Shown here one piece after another: positions 23,923 to 31,015 of a stretch of 31,015 bases of DNA. The stretch is from a virus, in the IMG/VR virus record IMGVR_UViG_3300001533_001970, positions 1 through 31,015 of that record; one strand, written 5' to 3'. The number at the start of each line of letters is the position of its first letter. Position 1 is the stretch's first letter. The notes beneath the pieces are model-generated. The model saw only the letters and a program-made list of their open reading frames with translations. It was not told where the DNA came from and did not search any database. Both the position numbers and the translations under genes were made by a program.

Positions 23923-23924
23923 AA

Positions 23925-23938
23925 TTTGTTATTGCTTT
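23925..23938 (+). promoter_or_regulatory. Promoter-like repeated element, copy 7 (before tail tube)
   Basis: TTTGTTATTGCTTT begins 2 nt after the terminator T-run and ends 31 nt before ATG 23970. It is preceded by AA like the other copies. TAGGAG follows as ribosome-binding site. Confidence 0.6.
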
Positions 23939-23969
23939 TTAGATAAAAGCTACTTTTAGGAGTAAAGTT

Positions 23970-24683
23970 ATGATAAAAGTTCCTTCTCATTTCAGTCCGC
24001 AGACTCATGCGGCGATAAGTCAGAGAAATAAACTATATACCCGGGGTGACGATACTGCTCGGTTCAATCATTTCTTAGGAGCTGTAAGTACTTTTAATAT
24101 TACGGATGGACGTGATGTTACAGAAGTTAGGGGAATTGGGATGGGTGATCGTTTTATAGAGCTTGTTCCCGGTTATTCAAATACATATACCATTACAATT
24201 AATCGTACTATGTTTTACATGTCTAATTTACAGCAGGAGCTTGGTTATAAAGCAGGTGTTTCTGGTTTTGTTCGTGCATTAAGACATCATAAATACCCTT
24301 TTGATATTAAACAGGAATTAGTTTTTTCTGAACTTGTTCAAAATCATTCTGATTTTGATGAGGATAATTTACCTGCTGGTGTTGTGGGTATGCGGTTTCC
24401 TGAAAATGATGGTGATAGTAGTTCAAATGTAAATAAAACCGGTAAGTCGGTTGATAGTTTATATGCTATTGTTACTTTATATTTAGCTTGTTGGATGACA
24501 TCTAATGGGGCTTCTTATGAGACCGGTAATAATTTAGTTTCAGAAGATAGTAATGTAAGTGTTACTGATATTTGTGATGGAGCTACTGATTTGTATCAGA
24601 ATATGCTATGGAATACTGGTAATGAAGTTTCTATAAATGAGCCAGGTCGTTCTTTTGTAGGTAAGATTAGTTACGAAGTTTAG
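23970..24683 (+). CDS. Tail tube protein (gp19-like)
   Basis: The 237-aa protein follows the sheath gene and has the pattern of myovirus tail tube proteins: an N-terminal segment leading to VRGIGMGDRFIELVPGYSNT and then YTITINRTMFY, the first beta-sheet of the tube fold, and RALRHHKYPFDIKQELVFSE in the middle. An Asp/Ser-rich loop at about 147-165 and a C-terminal strand (RSFVGKISYEV) complete it. It would form the hexameric inner tube through which DNA passes. TAGGAG before the ATG sets the start. It has its own terminator-element-RBS arrangement, consistent with high expression. The length is somewhat above T4 gp19 (163 aa), partly because of the loop. Confidence 0.85.
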   Translation: MIKVPSHFSPQTHAAISQRNKLYTRGDDTARFNHFLGAVSTFNITDGRDVTEVRGIGMGDRFIELVPGYSNTYTITINRTMFYMSNLQQELGYKAGVSGFVRALRHHKYPFDIKQELVFSELVQNHSDFDEDNLPAGVVGMRFPENDGDSSSNVNKTGKSVDSLYAIVTLYLACWMTSNGASYETGNNLVSEDSNVSVTDICDGATDLYQNMLWNTGNEVSINEPGRSFVGKISYEV

Positions 24684-24698
24684 ATATTTGTTTTTGAG

Positions 24699-24730
24699 CC
24701 GGTTTCTGAGAAAGGGGCCGGTATATTTTT
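24699..24730 (+). terminator. Probable weak terminator after the tail tube gene
   Basis: ccggtttc (24699-24706) can pair with ggggccgg (24714-24721) using several G-T wobbles around a 7-nt loop; a short T run ends at 24730. The CCGG core is striking in this AT-rich DNA. It would lower expression of downstream genes relative to the tube. The ribosome-binding site of the next gene starts 8 nt later. Confidence 0.55.
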
Positions 24731-24748
24731 AAAGTTTTGGAGGTTATT

Positions 24749-25267
24749 ATGGATTTAAAGTATTTAGAGGATACTTTTAAGAAGGTAAAAGATTTTTATT
24801 CAATTGAAGACGAGGTAGAACTTCTTCCTGATTTTAAGGTTAAGTTTAAAGTTTTTAGAAATGGTCGCTTATCTGAGCTCATTGATGGTTTTCAATCCGG
24901 TAAATACACGTATCCTGAATTTTTAAGTAAAATGTTTGCGAATTCTGTTACCAGTATTAATAATATTGATGTGGAAAATCTTAAATTACCTGATGATGTT
25001 GATTTAAAATCTTTTTTAGAAAAACACGCAATGATATCTCTTGATATGAATATATTAGATTCGTTTTTTTTAATCATACGTGAACATTTAACTGTTTTAA
25101 ATGAGAAAGCCGTCGCGACTGTAAAGAACGAATCACTTCAGAAATTATTAAAGAAATCTTCAGATGCGTTTAATAAATTAGATGAGCGTGTTGAACAGGA
25201 GCAGAATTCTTTAAAACAAACAAATTCTAATAAATCTTCTGATTCTAAAGATAATAAGATTTCTTAA
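24749..25267 (+). CDS. Tail assembly chaperone candidate (by position)
   Basis: This gene encodes 172 aa from ATG 24749, preferred over an in-frame TTG at 24737 that overlaps the ribosome-binding site itself (TGGAGG at 24738-24743). It is a small, acidic, helical protein lying between the tail tube and the tape-measure candidate, the usual place for tail assembly chaperones. The C-terminal 35 residues are low-complexity Ser/Asn/Lys. I looked for a slippery -1 frameshift leading to the next gene and found none: the next frame opens only about 10 nt before this gene's stop and has its own AAGGAG. Function is positional inference. Confidence 0.75.
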   Translation: MDLKYLEDTFKKVKDFYSIEDEVELLPDFKVKFKVFRNGRLSELIDGFQSGKYTYPEFLSKMFANSVTSINNIDVENLKLPDDVDLKSFLEKHAMISLDMNILDSFFLIIREHLTVLNEKAVATVKNESLQKLLKKSSDAFNKLDERVEQEQNSLKQTNSNKSSDSKDNKIS

Positions 25268-25278
25268 AAAGGAGTCTT

Positions 25279-26187
25279 ATGTCAACTTTAAATATTCAAA
25301 AACCATCAGGTGAAACCGGCCTTTCTTTAGAAGAGAAGGCGCTTCGGGGTTCTTTAGGCTCCGAGGAGACTAGTTCTAAACGTAAATTAGTTAATTATTC
25401 TCGAATTTCCTCTGAAAGTCTTTCAATTATAGCTACCGCATATGTAACATGTATTAAACGTGGAGGGTTGTATTTTTGGTTTCCGTTAACGGATGAAATT
25501 TCAATATGTTTACGACCTCTTTCCGATGATGAAATTGATGAATGTACTGAATTATCCGCATATGGAGGTATTAAGTTACAATTTTTTTATTCAATTATTG
25601 GATATAATTCCGTATTTATTAATGACGAACCTTTTTTATGGAAATTGGTTAATTTTTTATGTAATATAGGGTTAGATGCTATATTATATTCTGTGATTAA
25701 TGATCTTCAAGCGGTGTATACTTATATGTTTCATTTTTCGTTCGCCATTGTTGATCTTTTACCTTCCAAATCGTTATGGGAATGGTATAAGATAAACGGG
25801 TCTAATCGTAAATTACGAGGTTTAAATGATTTAGAAATGGATTGGGTTTATTTAAATAGTTTACGGGATTATTATTCTTATTTTTATTTTGTTCAAGTTA
25901 TGTCGGGTTTATGGGGCGGTAAAAAATTATCCGCGATAGAAACCTGTTATACTCAGGGTTTTTCGACCATTGGTGCTGGTTATGAAAGTGGTTCGGATTC
26001 CGTGAACAAACTTGCTAGGGAGATTGAAATGGAACTTTCTGGTGAAAAGGATGAGCATGCTAAGGCAGTTGAACATATGGAGTCTCGTATTATTGAAAAA
26101 GCTAAAAAACGTCAAAAATCATATGAAGAATTTCGCCGTACCCATAATTATCGTAAGGGTGTTTATGCGGAGGTTTCATGGGGTTAA
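25279..26187 (+). CDS. Protein of unknown function before the tape-measure gene
   Basis: This 302-aa protein has Trp/Tyr/Phe-rich hydrophobic helices in the centre (VNFLCNIGLDAILYSVINDL, YTYMFHFSFAIVDLLPS). They resemble membrane segments but are interrupted by charged residues, so it may be a soluble helical protein. The C-terminal 70 residues are a charged, probably coiled-coil region (KLAREIEMELSGEKDEHAKA, RIIEKAKKRQK). AAGGAG before ATG 25279 supports the start. It could be a second tail assembly chaperone acting with the 172-aa neighbour on the tape measure, but nothing in the sequence proves this. It ends 3 nt before the next gene. Confidence 0.78.
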   Translation: MSTLNIQKPSGETGLSLEEKALRGSLGSEETSSKRKLVNYSRISSESLSIIATAYVTCIKRGGLYFWFPLTDEISICLRPLSDDEIDECTELSAYGGIKLQFFYSIIGYNSVFINDEPFLWKLVNFLCNIGLDAILYSVINDLQAVYTYMFHFSFAIVDLLPSKSLWEWYKINGSNRKLRGLNDLEMDWVYLNSLRDYYSYFYFVQVMSGLWGGKKLSAIETCYTQGFSTIGAGYESGSDSVNKLAREIEMELSGEKDEHAKAVEHMESRIIEKAKKRQKSYEEFRRTHNYRKGVYAEVSWG

Positions 26188-26190
26188 TTT

Positions 26191-28365
26191 ATGCCAGGTA
26201 ATAAGTTTGTACTTGAATTAAAACCAACAACTGGGTTAGATTCTTTTATGAAGAAACTGAGCCGCCCTTCTACATCTGACAGTCCTACGGGTAAAGCAGG
26301 GGATGCTCCTGAGTTAGCTAAAGGTCTTCGTGGTGTGTTTGCAGATATGGGTCGTGACCTAAATAAAAATATCGATATTTTCGGTAAACATTTAGGTGTT
26401 ATACTTGGCGGCGAAGCCCGTGAAGCTACTAAGAATCGCCGTAAAATATTTGAGCAGACTAAAAATGATAATTCACCAGGTGCTATACGAAAAAGAAAGA
26501 AGGCAGAAGGGGATGAGAAGCGTGCCCGAGAAAAGGCTCAACGTGAAGTTGACGACAAGATTAAATCCTTTTCAAACGCATTAGAACAGCCTTTTACTGC
26601 CCTAAAAAACGCAGTACGAGAGTTAAATGTTCTAGGTGCCCCTGTGGGTGCAGCTACTGCTGCTTTATTAGATATGGCTGAAATTGGTAAAAAGTTGAAT
26701 AAACAATATTATACGAATGCCTTAGCGATTGAGGGTGTGTCCGATGAATATACACATAATAAGGATAGTCTAGCAGATTTTAGTTCTGATATGTCAATAA
26801 TCCGGACTGAGGCTAGAATGCCGTTTGATGAGTTTAATAGTGCGGTGTCTGAAGTAACAGGCTCTGGAAAGCCTCTGAGTTTTTTAGGTACAAATACTCT
26901 TAAAGTAAATGAAGGTTTAAGAAAATTATCTTATTATTCACAACGTACTGGGAAATCTGTAGGTGAAGTTAGTAAAAGTTTTGTATCTTTTAATAAAATG
27001 TTTGGGGAACAGTCAGATGTTATTTATGATACTATGGATGAGGTTTTGAATCAGCAAGAAGGTTCTGGGGTAGGGGTTAAAACTTTTGTAGATCAAGTAA
27101 TGGATGTTACCAAGGCTTTTTATTTGTTTGGTGATAATACTAAAGATTCAGCAAAGACTTTAAATAGATTAGCTCGATCAGGGTCGATTGCTCGGGAAAC
27201 TTTAGAGTCCTTTAAGAATTTAAAACAGGAGTCTGTGAATGTTTTAGTTGACAATATTGGAATGGTTATCGGTACTCAACGAGAGGCGGTTGTCGGTGGT
27301 GTAGAAAATAGAATTGCAGAATTATCTAAGGGTACTGAGGAGGAACAGACAACTGCTGCGTTTTTAAAATCGGATCTTGAAACTTTTAAAAAATATGGAG
27401 ATGTGGATGCGTTAAAAGGGTCGTTAAGTTCTTTAGACGAACAGAGTCTTTCAGATATGTTTTTAGATATTCAGGGTCGTGTTGGCACTGGGTTTGATAA
27501 GGATAAGTTATATGATAAAGAAGGTAAGATTAATCAAGAGCAGTTGAATGCCTTGAAAACTTCAATGATGGCAACCGATATGAAACTATCACCTGAACTG
27601 TTAAGATTAGTTGTTGGGACCCAGGACCGGTCTGTTGGAGATAAAGAAGATTTGCCGTTAGACGGAGACGCAAAAAAGGCGCGAGAGAAAGTACAGCTTG
27701 AGTATCAGAAGATAGTAAATGAAAAGATGTTGACGGCAGATGATATTTTAGGTATGAACGCGGCTTTTGAAAAGGTTTTTATGACAATGGGTACGGGTTT
27801 AGATTATATTCTGGATTTTACAGGTGATATGATGCAGAAAGCGGTGGATCTTGTGGGGTTAGGTGATACTGAAGCCGCTGCGGAGCAGGCTACTCTTTTA
27901 ATAAATCAGCAGCTGGACAGTAGATTGGCGGCCTTAGAATCAGAGAAAGACTACCAAGAGGCATCTTCTGGAGGCAGGAAGGAGATGGAAAAAGCAGTTG
28001 CGAAGGAAGTTGCTTTGTCTACTGTAATGGGTTCTCGTTATGATCATTATCTAAAGGCTAAGGAACTGGAAGAGGGGGGTTATGAAGGTGTTTCTGGGAA
28101 AAGTAAGGCGATTTATGAGAAAATTATTTTAGAGACCGAGGATCAGGGTATTTTTTCCAGACAAATAGAGGGGCGATTTAAATATGATGAGCTCGTGGAG
28201 GGAGATTATACTGATAAAAAGTTAAAAGGCGCTGTTAAGACGGCTTTAGAGCAGACTCAAGATTTAAATGATAAAGTTAGTGAGATGGTGGAGGACTTAA
28301 CGTCGAATGAGAAAAAGGAATTGAAAGTTAATGTAAATATATATCGTAAATTAGAGAAAGATTAG
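26191..28365 (+). CDS. Tape-measure-like protein (tail length determination)
   Basis: This 724-aa, nearly all-helical protein rich in Ala, Lys, Glu and Asp lies in the tape-measure position after tube and chaperone-type genes. A basic stretch (residues about 85-125, KNRRKIFEQT to KAQREVDDK) is followed by a small Ala/Gly-rich hydrophobic segment (VLGAPVGAATAALLDMAEIG) near 150-170 that could contact membrane during infection, then long helices. At about 0.15 nm per helical residue the whole length corresponds to roughly 110 nm, a reasonable myovirus tail. No lysozyme or peptidase domain is visible. GGGG at 26179-26182 precedes ATG 26191. The identification depends on position and composition rather than on a conserved motif. 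Confidence 0.7.
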   Translation: MPGNKFVLELKPTTGLDSFMKKLSRPSTSDSPTGKAGDAPELAKGLRGVFADMGRDLNKNIDIFGKHLGVILGGEAREATKNRRKIFEQTKNDNSPGAIRKRKKAEGDEKRAREKAQREVDDKIKSFSNALEQPFTALKNAVRELNVLGAPVGAATAALLDMAEIGKKLNKQYYTNALAIEGVSDEYTHNKDSLADFSSDMSIIRTEARMPFDEFNSAVSEVTGSGKPLSFLGTNTLKVNEGLRKLSYYSQRTGKSVGEVSKSFVSFNKMFGEQSDVIYDTMDEVLNQQEGSGVGVKTFVDQVMDVTKAFYLFGDNTKDSAKTLNRLARSGSIARETLESFKNLKQESVNVLVDNIGMVIGTQREAVVGGVENRIAELSKGTEEEQTTAAFLKSDLETFKKYGDVDALKGSLSSLDEQSLSDMFLDIQGRVGTGFDKDKLYDKEGKINQEQLNALKTSMMATDMKLSPELLRLVVGTQDRSVGDKEDLPLDGDAKKAREKVQLEYQKIVNEKMLTADDILGMNAAFEKVFMTMGTGLDYILDFTGDMMQKAVDLVGLGDTEAAAEQATLLINQQLDSRLAALESEKDYQEASSGGRKEMEKAVAKEVALSTVMGSRYDHYLKAKELEEGGYEGVSGKSKAIYEKIILETEDQGIFSRQIEGRFKYDELVEGDYTDKKLKGAVKTALEQTQDLNDKVSEMVEDLTSNEKKELKVNVNIYRKLEKD

Positions 28366-28387
28366 TAATAATAAGGTTATTAAATAA

Positions 28388-29431
28388 ATGAGTTTAAAAG
28401 ATAAATTAAATAATAGTCCGGTAAAAGGTACTCCTTTAACAGGTTTAACCCCGTTAGTTCCGATTAAAGATTTTTTTGCTAAGATGTATTTAAGTTACTA
28501 TCCATATGAATTAAAACAGTTAATACCTTTGAAGATTAAAACTTTACCGATAATGTATTTAAACCGGGGTATAATGGATGAAGAAGTTACTCATTTACAA
28601 AGCGAGACGGAGGTTCTTTCTGGTGTTTGTATTGATGACTGGGGTGAGGATATTTTTCGTTTAAATTTTAGTGATATTATTGGCTCGTTTACTCGTTATG
28701 AAGTTGAACCCGTTAAATCGAATATTCAGTCTTTTTTTAAAGGGATGGCTTTTGATAGTTTTGGTGGACAATATGATGGCCTAAAAGTGCAGAAAGGTTA
28801 TGTCGGTATGGAGGAGATTGTAAAGAAAGGGTTGAATCGGGTTACGGAGCATAATAACGGAAGTATTAGTTATAAAAAATGGTCTGAATTAACTAATTCC
28901 GGTGAGAATATTTTACGACAATTAATTATGTTTTATCGGCATAATGGGGTTTTATTTGATGAAGATGGGATCCCGGTTATTACTGGTAATATTATAATAG
29001 AAACCAACTACGCCATTGTAGTGCCGAGTTTATTATATGAACGAATCCCAGATAGTTTAAAATCTAAAATGGGTGGTAATTTACAGGCTTTAAATGAGCG
29101 TATTGAAAAATATAGGGAGACTGCGTTAGATAAATATTCCGGTGTTAGTGATTTAGCGGATGTAAAATATATGGATGATCGACAATTTATTCTCAATTTT
29201 AAGGAATTTATTAGACCCTTATCTATATATAAAGGTAAAATAAGTTCTTTAAGTCTTGATTTTAGTACCCCTTATTCTTTTTCAGGTACTTTAGAATTTA
29301 GCGGGATTCAAAGAAAATATACCATTCCCGCGGTATCTGGTAAAGTATTTGGTAAAGTTATATCCAAGTCAAAAGAGGTTGAATTTATAGGTAATACTGA
29401 AATTGTTGAAGGTTTTGGGGTGCAGAAATAA
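28388..29431 (+). CDS. Tail/baseplate region protein, function unknown
   Basis: This 347-aa mixed alpha/beta protein is not recognised. It follows the tape-measure candidate, where hub and baseplate genes usually lie. It has a Pro-rich N-terminus (VKGTPLTGLTPLVPI), a central helix around residues 220-250 (KMGGNLQALNERIEKYRETA), and a beta-rich C-terminus (YSFSGTLEFSGIQRKYTIPA). AAGG upstream is distant (about 13 nt), so the ribosome-binding site is weak. A tail hub or baseplate role is plausible by order only. Confidence 0.78.
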   Translation: MSLKDKLNNSPVKGTPLTGLTPLVPIKDFFAKMYLSYYPYELKQLIPLKIKTLPIMYLNRGIMDEEVTHLQSETEVLSGVCIDDWGEDIFRLNFSDIIGSFTRYEVEPVKSNIQSFFKGMAFDSFGGQYDGLKVQKGYVGMEEIVKKGLNRVTEHNNGSISYKKWSELTNSGENILRQLIMFYRHNGVLFDEDGIPVITGNIIIETNYAIVVPSLLYERIPDSLKSKMGGNLQALNERIEKYRETALDKYSGVSDLADVKYMDDRQFILNFKEFIRPLSIYKGKISSLSLDFSTPYSFSGTLEFSGIQRKYTIPAVSGKVFGKVISKSKEVEFIGNTEIVEGFGVQK

Positions 29432-29446
29432 TTTAGGAGTTTAGAT

Positions 29447-30319
29447 ATGAAAGTGCAAAAATTACAATCCAATAATTCCTCAAAAACAAAAGGGGTTTCT
29501 CGTGCTGGTGGTGCTGGTGGCGTTGACGGTATTGGGGCTCTAAATCAGGGTCTAGTGCAGTCTTTTATAACTCTACTTGTAAAAAATCCAGATAAAGATG
29601 CAATAATTACATTAATTGAAAAAGAAGGTGTGTCAGCTTTTATAAAAACACTGCTTTCGAAGTTTAAAAAGGTTGCAAGTACAGTTCTTTCTGACCCGGA
29701 TAAATTGCAGACGATAGCGCAAGCTCCGGTTTCGAATAATGCAGATGATTCGACAGATGCTTCGACAGATGGTGCTGCTGATCCCGCTGATGCTGAAGCG
29801 GCTGCACAAGATATAGAAGGTTTACGTGCAATGGTTATGGATAAATATATTACTGGTATTATAAATTATGTAATACCTTTTGTTGTAAAACTTTTTGATG
29901 ATATTAATGATGGGTCGGTCGATGGGCATGAAGTAAATGCTAATCTAGTTAAATATAGTCATCAGATGTCCACATGGTTAAATGATATTGTGATATATGG
30001 TAAGAAAACTTTAACATTGTTTAAAACAATGAAGGATGCTGATTCCCAGGTTGATTTTTTAGCTGAAAGGTATTACCAATTTAAAGAGTATTTAGCTTTA
30101 ATTATTGAAGGTGGTGATTATGCATATCGTGTCATTTTAAACTTGGGAAATAAAAAAACCGGTTCAAAAGATAAAGAAGCCGCTGATATGAGTATGGATA
30201 TGGATAATGTTAGTTTAGAAGATCTTAAAGCGGTTCGGACATTACAGGGTATGGAAGCTGGTATCGAACAAGGGTTTGCAACTGTAGATAAAAAATTTGA
30301 TTTTATAGATTTAGGTTAA
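29447..30319 (+). CDS. Tail/baseplate region protein, function unknown
   Basis: This is a 290-aa protein. The N-terminal 45 residues hold a Gly/Ala-rich stretch (VSRAGGAGGVDGIGALNQG). Residues 95-125 are a low-complexity Ala/Asp linker (DDSTDASTDGAADPADAEAA) that divides two helical halves. The second half (DKYITGIINYVIPFVVKLFD onward) is a helical bundle. TAGGAG at 29435-29440, 6 nt before ATG 29447, sets the start. It sits between two unrecognised tail-region genes, and no family is assigned. Confidence 0.78.
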   Translation: MKVQKLQSNNSSKTKGVSRAGGAGGVDGIGALNQGLVQSFITLLVKNPDKDAIITLIEKEGVSAFIKTLLSKFKKVASTVLSDPDKLQTIAQAPVSNNADDSTDASTDGAADPADAEAAAQDIEGLRAMVMDKYITGIINYVIPFVVKLFDDINDGSVDGHEVNANLVKYSHQMSTWLNDIVIYGKKTLTLFKTMKDADSQVDFLAERYYQFKEYLALIIEGGDYAYRVILNLGNKKTGSKDKEAADMSMDMDNVSLEDLKAVRTLQGMEAGIEQGFATVDKKFDFIDLG

Positions 30320-30326
30320 AAGTTGA

Positions 30327-31015
30327 ATGGGTGTCAGGTCAGATTTATTTAATATTCCGTCTTTTGCTAATGTAGCGAGTAAAGGGTTAGGTCCTCAGGT
30401 AGGAGCTGCTATAGGTGATAAATCTGTAAGTGCTGTATTCGATTATGGGCAAGAAGTTTTAGATCAAGTAAGTTCTGGTGGAACTATTGGTTCGGCGACT
30501 CAAAATTTTAGCCAAGATGTATTAGATAATGCGAAAGATGCTTTTATTAAGAATTTTTGTATAAATTTTTTAAAACCGTTTCATACGGATATTTCATCAA
30601 TATATTCTCGTCCGGATTATTTTGATTATACACAGAGTGGACTTGGTGGACTTGTTGGGGATCCTTTATGGAAAACTAATTTTTATATTCCTATTAGTGT
30701 TTTAGATTATGAGGACCAGAGTAAGGAGAAATTTAAATTTCTACTGGCATCTGTCCCAGAGTCGATGTCTTTTAATTTACCTGAAATAACTACATTAGAG
30801 AAGATGAAAAATAGTATTTTAAGTAATTATACAGGACATAGAACTTTTTCATTACGTTTAAATGGGAAGAGTAGGGGTTTTTATCATTATTTATTTGGAT
30901 ATACATATACGTTATTTCCGAAAACTCGAGCATATCGTAATTTTATGGATTTTATTAATTTAAATATTTTAAATGGTAGAGAGTATTGGGGGATCAGTAC
31001 GTATAAGGCCGATAT
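30327..31015 (+). CDS. Tail/baseplate region protein, 3' end outside the window
   Basis: An open frame starts at ATG 30327, 7 nt after the preceding stop, and runs to the window end without a stop (229 complete codons plus two bases). It begins MGVRSDLFNIPSFANVASKG and later contains GLGGLVGDPLWKTNFYIPIS, LLASVPESMSFNLPEI and NGKSRGFYHYLFGYTYTLFP. The codon use matches neighbours. It is aromatic-rich and mixed alpha/beta, as is common for tail hub or baseplate proteins, but no family is recognised. The ribosome-binding site is weak, so coupling to the upstream gene is likely. Confidence 0.75.
   Translation, partial: MGVRSDLFNIPSFANVASKGLGPQVGAAIGDKSVSAVFDYGQEVLDQVSSGGTIGSATQNFSQDVLDNAKDAFIKNFCINFLKPFHTDISSIYSRPDYFDYTQSGLGGLVGDPLWKTNFYIPISVLDYEDQSKEKFKFLLASVPESMSFNLPEITTLEKMKNSILSNYTGHRTFSLRLNGKSRGFYHYLFGYTYTLFPKTRAYRNFMDFINLNILNGREYWGISTYKAD

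Noticed and set aside
24749-25300. Programmed -1 frameshift joining the two genes before the tape measure
   Set aside because: The downstream frame has a stop about 10 nt before the first gene's stop region, no slippery heptamer is present, and the second gene has its own AAGGAG site.
1-31015. Alternative genetic code with reassigned stop codons, as in some large gut phages
   Set aside because: TAG ends the portal and tape-measure genes, TGA ends the 868-aa gene and TAA ends most others, each at sensible positions.

Overview
The window is about 31 kb of an AT-rich tailed-phage genome (Caudoviricetes) with myovirus-type genes. Every supported gene is on the + strand. Evidence for this is a terminase large subunit with complete ATPase and nuclease motifs, a portal, a capsid protease/scaffold-like protein, an HK97-fold-type major capsid protein, a contractile tail sheath, a tail tube and a tape-measure-like protein, in the usual late-gene order. 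Several large or unfamiliar genes suggest a large phage genome. TAA, TAG and TGA all end recognisable genes, so the standard bacterial code is used. Many starts have a good Shine-Dalgarno sequence (AGGAGG or GGAGG). The host cannot be named; the T-rich codon use only suggests a low-GC host. I saw no tRNA, CRISPR array, integrase or insertion sequence.

Layout. Positions 2-2071 hold the end of an unidentified gene, a FEN-type 5'-3' exonuclease, a protein with a sigma region 4-like helix-turn-helix, and a small unknown protein, closed by a strong terminator at 2094-2134. Positions 2181-7558 carry an 868-aa protein with a DnaJ-type zinc motif, a charged Ser-rich protein and TerL. Positions 7610-15449 are the head module: portal, predicted nucleotidyltransferase, two small acidic proteins, protease with acidic scaffold-like region, predicted decoration protein and major capsid protein. 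Positions 15530-20470 hold small and neck/connector-type proteins, one apparently frameshifted, and an FmdB-type zinc-ribbon protein. From 20590 onward come a very large sheath, tube, a chaperone-position protein, an unknown 302-aa protein, a tape-measure candidate and three probable tail/baseplate genes, the last cut by the window end.

Regulation. Seven of the eleven intergenic gaps of 29 nt or more carry the same 14-nt element, WTTGKTAYTNYYTT. In three cases it lies just after an intrinsic terminator and before a ribosome-binding site. I read this as a probable phage late promoter, possibly read with the help of the sigma-like protein encoded at 1009-1665. This is the most promising undescribed system in the window. 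Other points worth checking are the nucleotidyltransferase inside the head operon, the G/T-homopolymer frameshift near 17.9 kb, and the sheath enlarged by a duplicated beta domain and an Ig-like insertion.
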